Source: Maritimibacter sp. | GTDB lineage: Bacteria > Pseudomonadota > Alphaproteobacteria > Rhodobacterales > Rhodobacteraceae | Direction of reading: 5' to 3' | Assembly: GCA_017792445.1 (NCBI GenBank) | Contig: CP051232.1 | Coordinates: forward strand, 3,446,001 to 3,510,000 | Length of the DNA: 64,000 nt | Shown: piece after piece, positions 52,578 through 60,743 of the stretch | How the letters are laid out: each line of letters begins with the position of its first letter | Numbering within the stretch: position 1 is the first letter of the stretch | The notes under the pieces: model-generated | The model's input: the letters and a program-made list of their open reading frames with translations, nothing else | Told to the model about the DNA's origin: nothing | The model's database searches: none | Translations under genes and position numbers: made by a program

Positions 52578-54338
52578 TCAGACCAGCACCGCGCCGCCGG
52601 CTTCGATGGCGCCCTGCGTCTGCGCGTTCTCGCCCAGCAGCATCTCGTTATGCGGCTTGCCCGAGGGGATCATCGGGAAGCAGTTCTCGTGCTTCTCGAC
52701 GAGGCAGTCAAAGATCACCGGGCCGTCGTGGTTGATCATCTCCATGATCGCGTCGTCCAGATCGGCCGGGTCCGAGATCATGATGCCCTTGGCGCCGAAC
52801 GCCTCGGCCAGTTTCACGAAATCGGGCAGGCTTTCCGACCACGAGTGCGAATAGCGTTCGCCGTGCAGCAGTTCCTGCCACTGGCGGACCATGCCCAGAC
52901 GTTCGTTGTTGAGGATGAACTGCTTGACCGGCAGGCGGTACTGAACCGCGGTGCCCATCTCTTGCATGTTCATCAGCCACGAGGCTTCGCCGGCGACGTT
53001 GATCACCAGCGCGTCGGGGTGCGCGACCTGCACGCCGATCGAGGCGGGGAAGCCATAGCCCATTGTGCCGAGGCCGCCAGAGGTCATCCACCGGTTCGGC
53101 TCGTCAAAGCCAAGGTACTGGGCGGCCCACATCTGGTGCTGGCCGACCTCGGTGGTGATGAACCGCTGCGGGTGGTCCTTGGTCAATTCCTCCAGCCGCT
53201 TCAGCGCGTGCTGCGGCTTGATGGTCTTTTCGCTGTTGGTGAAGGCGAGGCAGTCGATCTTCTTCCACTCGTTGATCTTGTGCCACCAGCGCTGCACCGC
53301 GTCGGCGCGGGTCTTGGAGCCGCGCGATTTCCACAGCGCCAGCGCGTCTTCCAGCACCGAGCCGACATCGCCGATGATCGGCAGGTCGACGTGGATGACC
53401 TTGTTGATCGACGAGGGGTCGATGTCGATGTGGACCTTCTGCGATTTCGGGCTGAAGTCCTGAACGCGACCGGTGATCCGGTCGTCGAACCGGGCGCCGA
53501 CGTTGATCATCAGGTCGCAGCCGTGCATCGCGAGGTTGGCCTCGTACAGGCCGTGCATGCCCAGCATCCCCAGCCAGTTCTTGCTCGACGCCGGGTAGGC
53601 GCCCAGACCCATCAGGGTCGAGGTGATCGGGAAGCCGGTGGTGTCGACCAGTTCACGCAGCACCTTGCTGGCATTCGGGCCCGAGTTGATGACGCCGCCG
53701 CCGGTGTAGAACACCGGGCGTTCGGACTGCTCGATCAGTTCGACCAGCGCCTCGACCGCCTCCGGGTCGCCCTTGGTCTTGGGGCGATAGTGCGAGGTGC
53801 GCGCCTTCTTCGGTTCCGTATAGGTGCCGTTGGCGAACTGGACGTCCTTCGGGATGTCGATCAGCACCGGGCCGGGACGGCCGCTGGTGGCGACGTGGAA
53901 CGCCTCGTGGATGGTGCCCGACAGCTTGTCGGTGTCCTTCACCAGCCAGTTGTGCTTGGTGCAGGGGCGGGTGATGCCGACGGTGTCGGCTTCCTGGAAG
54001 CCGTCGGTGCCGATCATGAAGGTCGGGACCTGCCCGGTCAGGACGACCAGCGGGATCGAGTCCAGCAGCGCGTCCGTCAAGCCGGTGACCGCGTTGGTCG
54101 CGCCGGGGCCCGAGGTAACCAGAACGACGCCGGGCTTGCCGGTCGAGCGCGCGTAGCCCTCGGCCGCGTGCACCGCGCCCTGTTCGTGGCGGACCAGATA
54201 GTGACGGATGTCGTTCTGCAGAAAGATTTCGTCATAAATCGGTAGGACGGCGCCGCCAGGATAGCCGAATACCGTGTCCACACCCTGATCCTTCAGGGCC
54301 TGAACCACCATTTTCGCTCCGCTCATCTGACGTGTCAT
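52578..54338 (-). CDS. ilvI: Acetolactate synthase large (catalytic) subunit
   Basis: This 586-residue ThDP enzyme makes acetolactate or acetohydroxybutyrate. Motifs are FGYPGGAVLPIYDE, the activating Glu in RHEQGAVHAAEGYARS, the FAD/herbicide region, and the ThDP-Mg segment NVAGEASWLMNMQEMGTAVQ...ILNN (GEAS instead of GDGS, a variant seen in alphaproteobacterial enzymes). The ATG at 54338 has AAGGAAC upstream. The gene is preceded by a leader peptide and attenuator. The final 20 residues follow the usual IPSGKPHNEMLLGE. The small subunit is encoded about 1 kb downstream, past an opposite-strand gene. Confidence 0.97.
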   Translation of the reverse strand: MTRQMSGAKMVVQALKDQGVDTVFGYPGGAVLPIYDEIFLQNDIRHYLVRHEQGAVHAAEGYARSTGKPGVVLVTSGPGATNAVTGLTDALLDSIPLVVLTGQVPTFMIGTDGFQEADTVGITRPCTKHNWLVKDTDKLSGTIHEAFHVATSGRPGPVLIDIPKDVQFANGTYTEPKKARTSHYRPKTKGDPEAVEALVELIEQSERPVFYTGGGVINSGPNASKVLRELVDTTGFPITSTLMGLGAYPASSKNWLGMLGMHGLYEANLAMHGCDLMINVGARFDDRITGRVQDFSPKSQKVHIDIDPSSINKVIHVDLPIIGDVGSVLEDALALWKSRGSKTRADAVQRWWHKINEWKKIDCLAFTNSEKTIKPQHALKRLEELTKDHPQRFITTEVGQHQMWAAQYLGFDEPNRWMTSGGLGTMGYGFPASIGVQVAHPDALVINVAGEASWLMNMQEMGTAVQYRLPVKQFILNNERLGMVRQWQELLHGERYSHSWSESLPDFVKLAEAFGAKGIMISDPADLDDAIMEMINHDGPVIFDCLVEKHENCFPMIPSGKPHNEMLLGENAQTQGAIEAGGAVLV

Positions 54339-54383
54339 CGATACTGTTCCTTGGCTGACGTCATCGCTGCTTGGTTTCGGACA

Positions 54384-54419
54384 TGAAAAAGCCCCCGGCT
54401 TTCGGTCGGGGGCGCATGG
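54384..54419 (-). terminator. Attenuator terminator (with overlapping antiterminator arm) upstream of ilvI
   Basis: On the minus strand a 7-bp GC stem (GCCCCCG at 54412-54406 paired with CGGGGGC at 54396-54390) is followed by TTTTTC (54389-54384). The alternative stem pairs GGCGCATGGG (54458-54449, inside the leader frame) with CCCATGCGCC (54419-54410). It overlaps the terminator by three bases, so the two structures compete. The terminator ends 45 bases before the ilvI start. Confidence 0.85.
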
Positions 54420-54441
54420 GGTCCTGATAGGGTTACCGGCG

Positions 54442-54489
54442 GTTACCGGCCCATGCGCCTTTCTCTTACGAGTACAAGAATGAGGTCCA
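54442..54489 (-). CDS. ilvL: ilv leader peptide (15 aa)
   Basis: This is a 15-residue leader, MDLILVLVRERRMGR, with a strong AGGAG ribosome site eight bases before the ATG. Six consecutive Leu, Ile, Leu, Val, Leu, Val codons make ribosome movement depend on charged branched-chain tRNAs. When the ribosome stalls there, the downstream GGCGCATGGG segment is free to form the antiterminator. When it reaches the stop at 54444-54442 it covers that segment, and the terminator forms. This is the classical logic of ilv attenuation. It is too short to be found by length-based gene calling. Confidence 0.9.
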
Positions 54490-54517
54490 TTGACCGGCTC
54501 CTTCACGTGCGTGGGCG

Positions 54518-54546
54518 GACATTATTGAGGGGGGTGGCGGGCGTCA
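54518..54546 (-). promoter_or_regulatory. Sigma70-type promoter of the ilv leader/ilvI transcript
   Basis: On the minus strand TTGACG (54546-54541), exactly 17 bases, then TAATGT (54523-54518). This is a near-consensus -35/-10 pair ending 28 bases upstream of the leader ATG. Transcription would start near 54511. Confidence 0.8.
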
Positions 54547-54875
54547 ACCGTCGAAACCGCATTTTTTGGATAAAGTTTCGAGAGGACCCCTTGTCGCGAA
54601 AGATTATTTCAACGGAGCGAATCTCCCGCGATACATGCCGAGAGCACGCTTATTTCGTTGATTGGTTAATTAAACTAATAAAGTTGCGAATGGTCTGGAA
54701 CGGTCCGAGCCGACCGGAGCGTGTATGTCCGTGCGTAACTTCTCTGCATTTGCGGCCAAACTCCTAAAAGTAAGGCTTTATTCGAGTTCACCATATGGCT
54801 AGTGTGCGCCCACTCTATCAGCTGCCGGGCGGGGAGCCCGGTTGCCGACTAAAAAACTCGGGAGGAGAAAACCTA
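54547..54875. promoter_or_regulatory. Divergent AT-rich control region upstream of the TRAP operon
   Basis: This 329-bp stretch lies between the ilv promoter and the TRAP binding-protein start. Its centre, about 54600-54690, is the most AT-rich DNA in the window (TTGATTGGTTAATTAAACTA region), a likely promoter or activator zone for the TRAP operon. At 54825-54841 a hairpin (CCGGGC, five bases, GCCCGG) lies in the probable 5' leader, 35 bases before the start, and the AAAAAACTCGGGAGGAG stretch supplies the ribosome site. No small gene is evident. Confidence 0.5.
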
Positions 54876-55964
54876 ATGGATCGTCGTTCGTTTCTGAAAA
54901 ACTCCGCGCTTGGTGGCGCGGCAGCGGCCGGCACCGCGCTGGCGGCTCCGGCCTATGCGCAGGGCAAACGGACCCTGACCATGGTCACGACCTGGCCCCG
55001 CGGCCTTGCCGGCGTGTGGGATTCGGTGGAGCGCGTGGCCAATAACATCACCGCCGCGACCGACGGCCAGATCACCGTCGACGCCAAGGCGGCCGGTGAA
55101 CTGGTGGGCGCGTTCGAGGTGTTCGACGCCGTGACCGCCGGTCAGGCCGACATGTACCACGGCGCCGACTACTACTTCGTCGGTCAGCACCCCGCCTTCG
55201 CCTACTTCACCGCGGTTCCGTTCGGCATGACGGTTCCCGAGCTGATGACCTGGTACTATGGCCAGGACGGCATGGCGCTGCACCACGAGCTTGGCGAGAT
55301 CTTCGGCATCCGTTCGTTCATCGCCGGTCAGACCGGCGCGCAGGGCGGCGGCTGGTTCCGCAACCCGGTGAACTCGGCCGAGGACTTCAACGGCCTCAAG
55401 TTCCGTATGCCGGGCCTTGGCGGCGAAGCGCTGTCGAAGCTGGGCGCCTCGGTGCAGAACGTGCCGGGCGGCGAGATCTACCAGGCCCTGTCGACCGGCG
55501 CGCTTGACGCGACCGAGTGGATCGGCCCGTGGTCGGACGAGAAGCTGGGCCTGCAGGAAGTCTGCGACTACTACTACCCGGCCGGTTTCCACGAGCCCGG
55601 CGCGGCGCTGTCGGTTGCGATGAACCTCGAAGTGTTCGAAAGCCTGACCCCGGCGCAGCAGAAGACGGTCGAGCTGGCCGCTGCCGACGCGCACCAGGCC
55701 AACTATGCCCAGTTCATCGCGAACAACGGCCCGGCGCTGGAGCGTCTGACCTCGGGCGGCACCCAGGTTCAGACCTTCGCGGACGACATCTGGGATGCCT
55801 TCGGCAATGCGTCGATGGAAGTGCTGAACCAGTACACCAGCGACGACATCTTCAAGAAGATCCACGACTCGGCTCAGGCGTCGATGAAGTCGACCTCGGG
55901 CTGGCTCTCGGTGTCGGACAGCGCCTACGCGCAGCAGCGCAACCGCGTTCTCGCGTCGATGTAA
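54876..55964 (+). CDS. TRAP transporter solute-binding protein (DctP family)
   Basis: This 362-residue periplasmic binding protein delivers its ligand to the QM permease. The signal is of Tat type (DRRSFLKNSALGGAAAAGTALAAPAYA), so it is exported folded. The DctP pattern follows: LTMVTTWPRG, an AGELVGAFEVFDAVTAGQADM strand-helix, the conserved Arg-region LKFRMPGLGGEALSKLGASV, and EWIGPWSDEKLGL. It resembles the branch for alpha-keto acids and other monocarboxylates (TakP-like). Ligand not assignable. A GGGAGGAG site precedes the ATG. A GC-rich hairpin separates it from the permease genes. Confidence 0.93.
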   Translation: MDRRSFLKNSALGGAAAAGTALAAPAYAQGKRTLTMVTTWPRGLAGVWDSVERVANNITAATDGQITVDAKAAGELVGAFEVFDAVTAGQADMYHGADYYFVGQHPAFAYFTAVPFGMTVPELMTWYYGQDGMALHHELGEIFGIRSFIAGQTGAQGGGWFRNPVNSAEDFNGLKFRMPGLGGEALSKLGASVQNVPGGEIYQALSTGALDATEWIGPWSDEKLGLQEVCDYYYPAGFHEPGAALSVAMNLEVFESLTPAQQKTVELAAADAHQANYAQFIANNGPALERLTSGGTQVQTFADDIWDAFGNASMEVLNQYTSDDIFKKIHDSAQASMKSTSGWLSVSDSAYAQQRNRVLASM

Positions 55965-55985
55965 GCCACCACTCTTCCACGCAAC

Positions 55986-56013
55986 GGCCGTGCGCGTTTC
56001 CCCGCGCGCGGCC
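55986..56013 (+). terminator. Intercistronic hairpin between TRAP P and Q genes
   Basis: An 11-bp stem with one G-U pair (GGCCGTGCGCG with CGCGCGCGGCC, six-base loop) lies 22 bases after the binding-protein stop. It has no T run. Such hairpins often stabilise the binding-protein mRNA and lower permease expression. Confidence 0.6.
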
Positions 56014-56036
56014 ATCTCGATTTGAGGGCAGGGCGC

Positions 56037-56933
56037 ATGGGCGACGCACTGATCTGGTTCTTCACGAACATCGGCATGGGGGTCTACAACCTCTTCTATG
56101 CCATTACTCATCCCGGGCTGTGGCTCAACTGGGCCGACAAGGAAGCGCTGATGCGCTTCATCTACTACGGCGGCTCGGTTCAGTTGTTCTTCGTGGTCTT
56201 CGTATTGTTCCTGATCCTGACGGCTGTCGGCATCTGGAAACGCGAGATCCTGTGGGGCGCGGTCAGGGTGCTGGAGGGCATCGGCAACACGGTGGGGCGG
56301 TTCTTTGCCTGGGCCGGTCTGCTGATGGTGCTGCAGCAGGTGATCGTCGTGTTCCTGCAATCCATCTTCCGGATGGGCAACCTGACCATCGCGCCGTTCG
56401 GGGTGGGCTTCACCCAGTCGGTCGGCTGGTTCAGCGAGGAACTGAAGCTTTACAACGCCCTCGTGGTGGCGCTGTGCGTCTCTTACACCTTCATTCAGGG
56501 CGGCCACGTCCGGGTGGACCTGTTCTATGCGACCGCGAAGTACCGCACCAAGAAGGTGGTGGACATGCTGGGGTCGCTGTTCTTCATGATGCCGGTCGCG
56601 GTGCTGACTTGGATGTACGGATGGTACTTCCTGTGGCGGCACCTTGTGGTGCCGAAGCCCTCGGCCTCGGACACGCTGGACCGGCTGCTGACCAAAAGCC
56701 GCGCGCTGCGCTGGAACGTCGAGACCATCGGCTTCTCGCCCAACGGCTTCAACGCCTACTTCCTGTTCAAGATCCTGCTCCTGTGCTTCGCCGGGCTGGT
56801 GTTCCTGCAGGCCATCGCCTTCTTCTACCGCTCGTACCTCGAATTCGTCGAAGGGCCGGAGAGCGAAGGCAAATACCACGACAAGGACGTGCTCGAGGCT
56901 GGTGAAGAAGCCTACGACCACGCCGAATTCTAA
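56037..56933 (+). CDS. TRAP transporter small permease (DctQ family)
   Basis: This 298-residue inner-membrane protein is longer than the common 160-200-residue DctQ. It has membrane helices at about 10-30, 45-70 (LFFVVFVLFLILTAVGIW), 90-115, 145-165, 180-205 and 240-265. The central part has the DctQ pattern ALCVSYTFIQGGHVRVDLFYATAKYRTKKVVDMLG. The C terminus is acidic (about 275-298). The ATG at 56037 has GAGGGCAGGG upstream; a TTG five codons earlier is less likely. It is followed by the large permease after 12 bases. Confidence 0.9.
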   Translation: MGDALIWFFTNIGMGVYNLFYAITHPGLWLNWADKEALMRFIYYGGSVQLFFVVFVLFLILTAVGIWKREILWGAVRVLEGIGNTVGRFFAWAGLLMVLQQVIVVFLQSIFRMGNLTIAPFGVGFTQSVGWFSEELKLYNALVVALCVSYTFIQGGHVRVDLFYATAKYRTKKVVDMLGSLFFMMPVAVLTWMYGWYFLWRHLVVPKPSASDTLDRLLTKSRALRWNVETIGFSPNGFNAYFLFKILLLCFAGLVFLQAIAFFYRSYLEFVEGPESEGKYHDKDVLEAGEEAYDHAEF

Positions 56934-56945
56934 GGGGGCAGGGAC

Positions 56946-59300
56946 ATGCTTTTCGGACTCGACGGCATCGAGATCGGCCTGATCATCGTCTTCCTCTGCC
57001 TGTTCGGAGGAATCCTGTCGGGCTTCCCGGTGGCCTTCGCCATCGGCGGCGCCGGCATCATCTCGTTCGGGATCATCGCCTCGCTCGACAGCGCGGGGCT
57101 GCTGATCCACCAGGCGATCGACACCGGAAGCCAGGCCTACAGGGACCTGGTGGGGACGGGGGTGAACCCGTCCAACATCTCGGTGTTCAGATACCCTGAA
57201 CTGCCACGACTGGCGGAACCCGTCTTCCCGCAGGGCTGGGAAGTGGCGATGGACCGCAACGTCAGCTTCATCGTGAACCGCATCAACGAACGCGTGCTGG
57301 CCGGCCAGTCCATCGAGACGCTGCTGGCGGTGCTGATGTTCGTGATGATGGGCATCACGCTGGAACGCTCGAAAATCGCCGAGGACCTGCTGACCACCAT
57401 GGCGCGCGTCTTCGGTCCGATGCCGGGCGGCCTTGCCGTATCGGTGGTCGTGGTGGGCGCGTTCCTTGCCGCCTCGACCGGCATCGTCGGCGCCACCGTC
57501 GTCACGATGGGCCTGCTGTCGCTGCCCACGATGCTGCGCAACAACTACTCGCCGGAACTGGCGACGGGGGTGATCGCGGCCTCGGGGACGCTGGGGCAGA
57601 TCATCCCGCCGTCCATCGTCATCGTGCTTCTGGGCACGCTGGCGGGCGACCTTTACGCCACCGCGCAGGAGGCCCGCGCGCAGGCCGTGGGCTGTACCGA
57701 CGCGCTGACCTACCTTGGCAAACCCGCCGTGGTTTCGGTCGGCACGCTGTTCCAGTCGGCGATGCTGCCGGGGATCATGCTGGCGATGCTGTACGGCCTT
57801 TATGCGCTGGGCTACGCGATCCTGAACCCGTCCAAGGCGCCGCCGGTGGAGCTGGGCTCTGCCAATGGCGAGCCGATCACCCGCCGCGACGCGATGGGCT
57901 GGTTCGTGGGGGCGCCGATCCTGCTGATCGGGGGCGTTATCCTTGCGGCGCAGATCGGTCTGGTGGGCAGCCAGGACGTCCGCTACGGCCCGCATGCCTC
58001 GGCTGACCGGGTGTCGGTGCTGCGCACAAGCGTCAGCCCCGAGTGCCAGGAGGCGATGATCGCGCTGCACGGCCAGGCGGCATGGGACGCGGCGGTCGAG
58101 TACCGCGCGTCCGGCGGGCAGGACACCCCGGCCGAGGAAGAGGCCGTCGAGCCGACCGAGGAAGAAGCCGCGGCGGCGCTGGCCGAGCGCGTGCGCAACG
58201 CCGCTCCGGTGGGCACCGGGGTCGCGATCCTGATGCTGATGGGCGCGCTGATCCTCACCACCGCGCGGGGCGTGTCGCCGCTGGGCGATCCGAAGCCGCT
58301 GCTGGTGGGGGCCGTGGGCGTCGTGCTGGGCTTCCTTGCCGACATCCTGCTGATCACGCCGGCGACCTCGCCAGGGACGACGGTGGTGATCCTTGCCATC
58401 CCGTTCGCGCTGATCGTCTACGGCTGCTATTTCGCGTTCCAGCGATTGGCGCAGAACGACCTGCTGCGGGTGGTATTCCCGCCGCTGGTGCTGATCGTGG
58501 CGGTGCTGGGGTCGATCCTTGGCGGCATCACCAACCCGACGCCGGCCGCGGCGCTGGGTGCGGCAGGCGCCATCATGCTGGCCGCCTACCGCCGGCTGAA
58601 GGACGAAGAGCGGTCGGGCCGCATCATCATCCTGGCGACGCTGGCCATCGTGGTGATGATCCTGCTGGGGATGAACTTTGACCTGCGGATCGCGCAGGCG
58701 GACACCTTCGAGGATTACGTCGCCTACCTGACAGCATACGCGGCCTATATGTTCGCGGTCTTCGGCCTGCTGTTCGGCTGCTGGGTGCTGCTGCGGGGCG
58801 GGGTGCTGGGCCCGATCGTGCGCGAGACGGCGAAGGTCACGTCGATGGTGTTCACCATCCTCATCGGCTCGCAGCTGCTGAACCTCGTGGTGATCTCCTT
58901 TGGCGGCGAGCATTACATCCAGGACTTCCTGAAGAGCTATGACAACGAGTTCACGGTCTTCCTGATCGTGATGCTGGTGCTCTTCATCCTGGGCTTCGTG
59001 CTGGACTTCCTCGAGATCATCTACATCGTCATCCCGATCGTCGGGCCGGTCATCTACGGCGGCACGATGGATCCGAAATGGGTGACGATCATGATCGCGG
59101 TGAACCTGCAGACGTCGTTCCTGACGCCGCCCTTCGGCTTTGCGCTGTTCTACCTGCGCGGCGTGGCTCCGCCCACGGTGACGACGGGCCACATCTATCG
59201 CGGCGTGGCGCCCTTCGTGGTGATCCAGGTCGTGGGGCTGGCGCTGTTGTGGCTGTTCCCGGGCGTGGTGACCATCGTGCCGGACCTGATCCCGAACTAG
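56946..59300 (+). CDS. TRAP transporter large permease (DctM family), expanded
   Basis: This 784-residue ion-coupled permease is nearly twice the usual 425-440 residues. The DctM core is split. It has an N-terminal GFPVAFAIGGAG segment, ASTGIVGATVVTMGLLSLPTML and SGTLGQIIPPSIVIVLLG. After large insertions it resumes with the C-terminal GFVLDFLEIIYIVIPIVGPV and NLQTSFLTPPFGFALFYLRGVAP. Insertions include an early loop (about 60-100), an acidic periplasmic or cytoplasmic stretch (TPAEEEAVEPTEEEAAAAL, about 395-415), and extra helices (about 425-545). The long form with an expanded small permease defines a TRAP subgroup common in marine alphaproteobacteria. Substrate unknown. Confidence 0.93.
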   Translation: MLFGLDGIEIGLIIVFLCLFGGILSGFPVAFAIGGAGIISFGIIASLDSAGLLIHQAIDTGSQAYRDLVGTGVNPSNISVFRYPELPRLAEPVFPQGWEVAMDRNVSFIVNRINERVLAGQSIETLLAVLMFVMMGITLERSKIAEDLLTTMARVFGPMPGGLAVSVVVVGAFLAASTGIVGATVVTMGLLSLPTMLRNNYSPELATGVIAASGTLGQIIPPSIVIVLLGTLAGDLYATAQEARAQAVGCTDALTYLGKPAVVSVGTLFQSAMLPGIMLAMLYGLYALGYAILNPSKAPPVELGSANGEPITRRDAMGWFVGAPILLIGGVILAAQIGLVGSQDVRYGPHASADRVSVLRTSVSPECQEAMIALHGQAAWDAAVEYRASGGQDTPAEEEAVEPTEEEAAAALAERVRNAAPVGTGVAILMLMGALILTTARGVSPLGDPKPLLVGAVGVVLGFLADILLITPATSPGTTVVILAIPFALIVYGCYFAFQRLAQNDLLRVVFPPLVLIVAVLGSILGGITNPTPAAALGAAGAIMLAAYRRLKDEERSGRIIILATLAIVVMILLGMNFDLRIAQADTFEDYVAYLTAYAAYMFAVFGLLFGCWVLLRGGVLGPIVRETAKVTSMVFTILIGSQLLNLVVISFGGEHYIQDFLKSYDNEFTVFLIVMLVLFILGFVLDFLEIIYIVIPIVGPVIYGGTMDPKWVTIMIAVNLQTSFLTPPFGFALFYLRGVAPPTVTTGHIYRGVAPFVVIQVVGLALLWLFPGVVTIVPDLIPN

Positions 59301-59323
59301 GGACGACGACAACGAAACGAGAG

Positions 59324-59352
59324 AAGCCGGAAGGGGAACCTTCCGGCTTTTT
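59324..59352 (+). terminator. Intrinsic terminator of the TRAP operon
   Basis: A perfect 11-bp stem (AAGCCGGAAGG, loop GGAA, CCTTCCGGCTT) is followed by TTTTTC, starting 24 bases after the DctM stop. Confidence 0.93.
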
Positions 59353-59783
59353 CGCTTGTGGCGGCGCGGGGGCGCGGCTGCTTACTCAAGCGTTTGTGAA
59401 TGTATGTGATCGGTGGCTGGTGGCGGGGTTTCCCATTGGTCCGGAATTCCAGCGTCTCGTGCCCGCCCAATGCGATGTCGGCAGTGAAGCGGCGCACAAG
59501 CGGTCCGCCCGCCTTTTCGATGACGCGCTTTGGCAGGGTGCGGCGCTGACAGTCCTACGCGGCGGGGCCGAGGTCAACCTGGCCAGCGGAGGCAGGCGCA
59601 TGGCGCGCTTTTCCGGTTGAGCGCCGGGACCGGCTGGCGCAGACTGGGCACAGGCCTTGCTCGGGCCTCCACCCTCCATCCGGGAAGCATCCGACATGCG
59701 GAGCGACATCGTCTGACCCTGACTCGTTCGAGCCAGCGCATAAGGAGGGATTGCGAACGCGGCTTGGAAGAGGAGGAAGACAC
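59353..59783. other. Intergenic region without a recognisable gene
   Basis: These 431 bases lie between the TRAP terminator and the DnaB-like gene. Short frames on both strands are arginine/proline-rich and have no family resemblance or good ribosome site. No tRNA cloverleaf was seen. The last 130 bases, with an AGGAGGGA run near 59743 and GAGGAGGAAGAC just before the next start, hold the promoter and ribosome site of the downstream gene. Confidence 0.4.
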
Positions 59784-60500
59784 ATGCAGTTATCCGCTCC
59801 CATTCACGTGCTGAAGCGCAAGGCGAAGGTCATGGCGCGGGACAGCGGCCTTGCCCTGCATCAGGCATTGGACCGCGTCGCCGTCGCGGAAGGCTATCGA
59901 AGCTGGAGCCACCTTTCGGCATCGACATCGACGCAGGAGCAACCGGGCGGCGCGGTGTTGGCGCGGCTTCGTCCCGGCGAGTTGTGCCTGATCGGGGCGC
60001 GGCCCGGACAGGGCAAAACGCTTCTCGGGCTGGAATTGGCCCTGAGGGCGTCGCAGCTTGGCCGCCGGGGGTTTTTCTTCACGCTGGACTATCACGCGCG
60101 TGACGTCGCCGACCGCCTGCGCTCCATCGGGCCGGATGTGGCGTCCGCCGGGGATGCGCTGGTGATCGACACGTCCGACGATGTGTCGGCGGACCATATC
60201 GTCCGCCGTCTGCGGGTTAACGAGCAGCCCGCGCTTGTCGTCGTGGACTACCTTCAATTGCTGGACCAGAAGCGCACGAACCCCGACCTGCAGACGCAGA
60301 TGGCGGTGCTGAGGGACTTTGCGGACGAAACCGGCGCGATCTGCGTGGTGATCTCGCAGATCGACCGGTCATTCGACCTGTCCGACAGGCCGATGCCCGA
60401 TGTTTCGGACATCCGGCTTCCGAACCCGTTGGACCTGTCCGTGTTCGACCGGTTCTTCTTCCTGCATGGCGGCAGGGTCCGGATGGACCGAGCAGCGTAG
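59784..60500 (+). CDS. Stand-alone DnaB-like RecA-fold ATPase
   Basis: This 238-residue protein has an N-terminal helical segment (KRKAKVMARDSGLALHQALDRVAVAEGYRSWSHL, about 10-43). This motif occurs before several small bacterial ATPase or glyoxalase-like domains. It is followed by a RecA-fold core: Walker A IGARPGQGKTLLG (about 73-85), the DYHARDVADRL region, and Walker B VVVDYLQLLDQKR. The VDYLQL element is the DnaB-helicase/KaiC signature, but the DnaB N-terminal domain and much of the ring interface are absent. It probably binds ATP. A helicase role is uncertain. GAGGAGGAAG precedes the ATG. Confidence 0.78.
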   Translation: MQLSAPIHVLKRKAKVMARDSGLALHQALDRVAVAEGYRSWSHLSASTSTQEQPGGAVLARLRPGELCLIGARPGQGKTLLGLELALRASQLGRRGFFFTLDYHARDVADRLRSIGPDVASAGDALVIDTSDDVSADHIVRRLRVNEQPALVVVDYLQLLDQKRTNPDLQTQMAVLRDFADETGAICVVISQIDRSFDLSDRPMPDVSDIRLPNPLDLSVFDRFFFLHGGRVRMDRAA

Positions 60501-60743
60501 CGGGTGGCGATCTACGGCCGCCCGCGCGGGTTCCGTCGGCGGGTTCACGCAAGGTCACGGGCGTTTGATCGGATCGTGATGGAACCAAGCGCTTTTCAGC
60601 CTGTTTTACTTCCACGTCATCGGCGGGCAATGGCCGTGCTTCGCGCGCCCACTGGAAACTTCCACTGGTTATGCCATTTCCGTCGAACAGGCAGCTGCGG
60701 GGTCAACCCGCGGCGACTTGGAACGAGCTTGGAGTAGTGAACA

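Noticed and set aside
54873-59312. A 1479-codon open frame on the minus strand across the TRAP operon.
   Set aside because: It is antisense to well-defined DctP, DctQ and DctM genes, and rich in His, Arg, Gln and Asp as expected for the reverse of GC-rich coding DNA. It shows no family motif.
60578-60605. A GGAAC-N17-GTTT sequence resembling an EcfG general-stress promoter before the outer-membrane protein gene.
   Set aside because: The match is imperfect at the -10 side and most Rhodobacterales lack the canonical PhyR-EcfG system, so it is probably chance.
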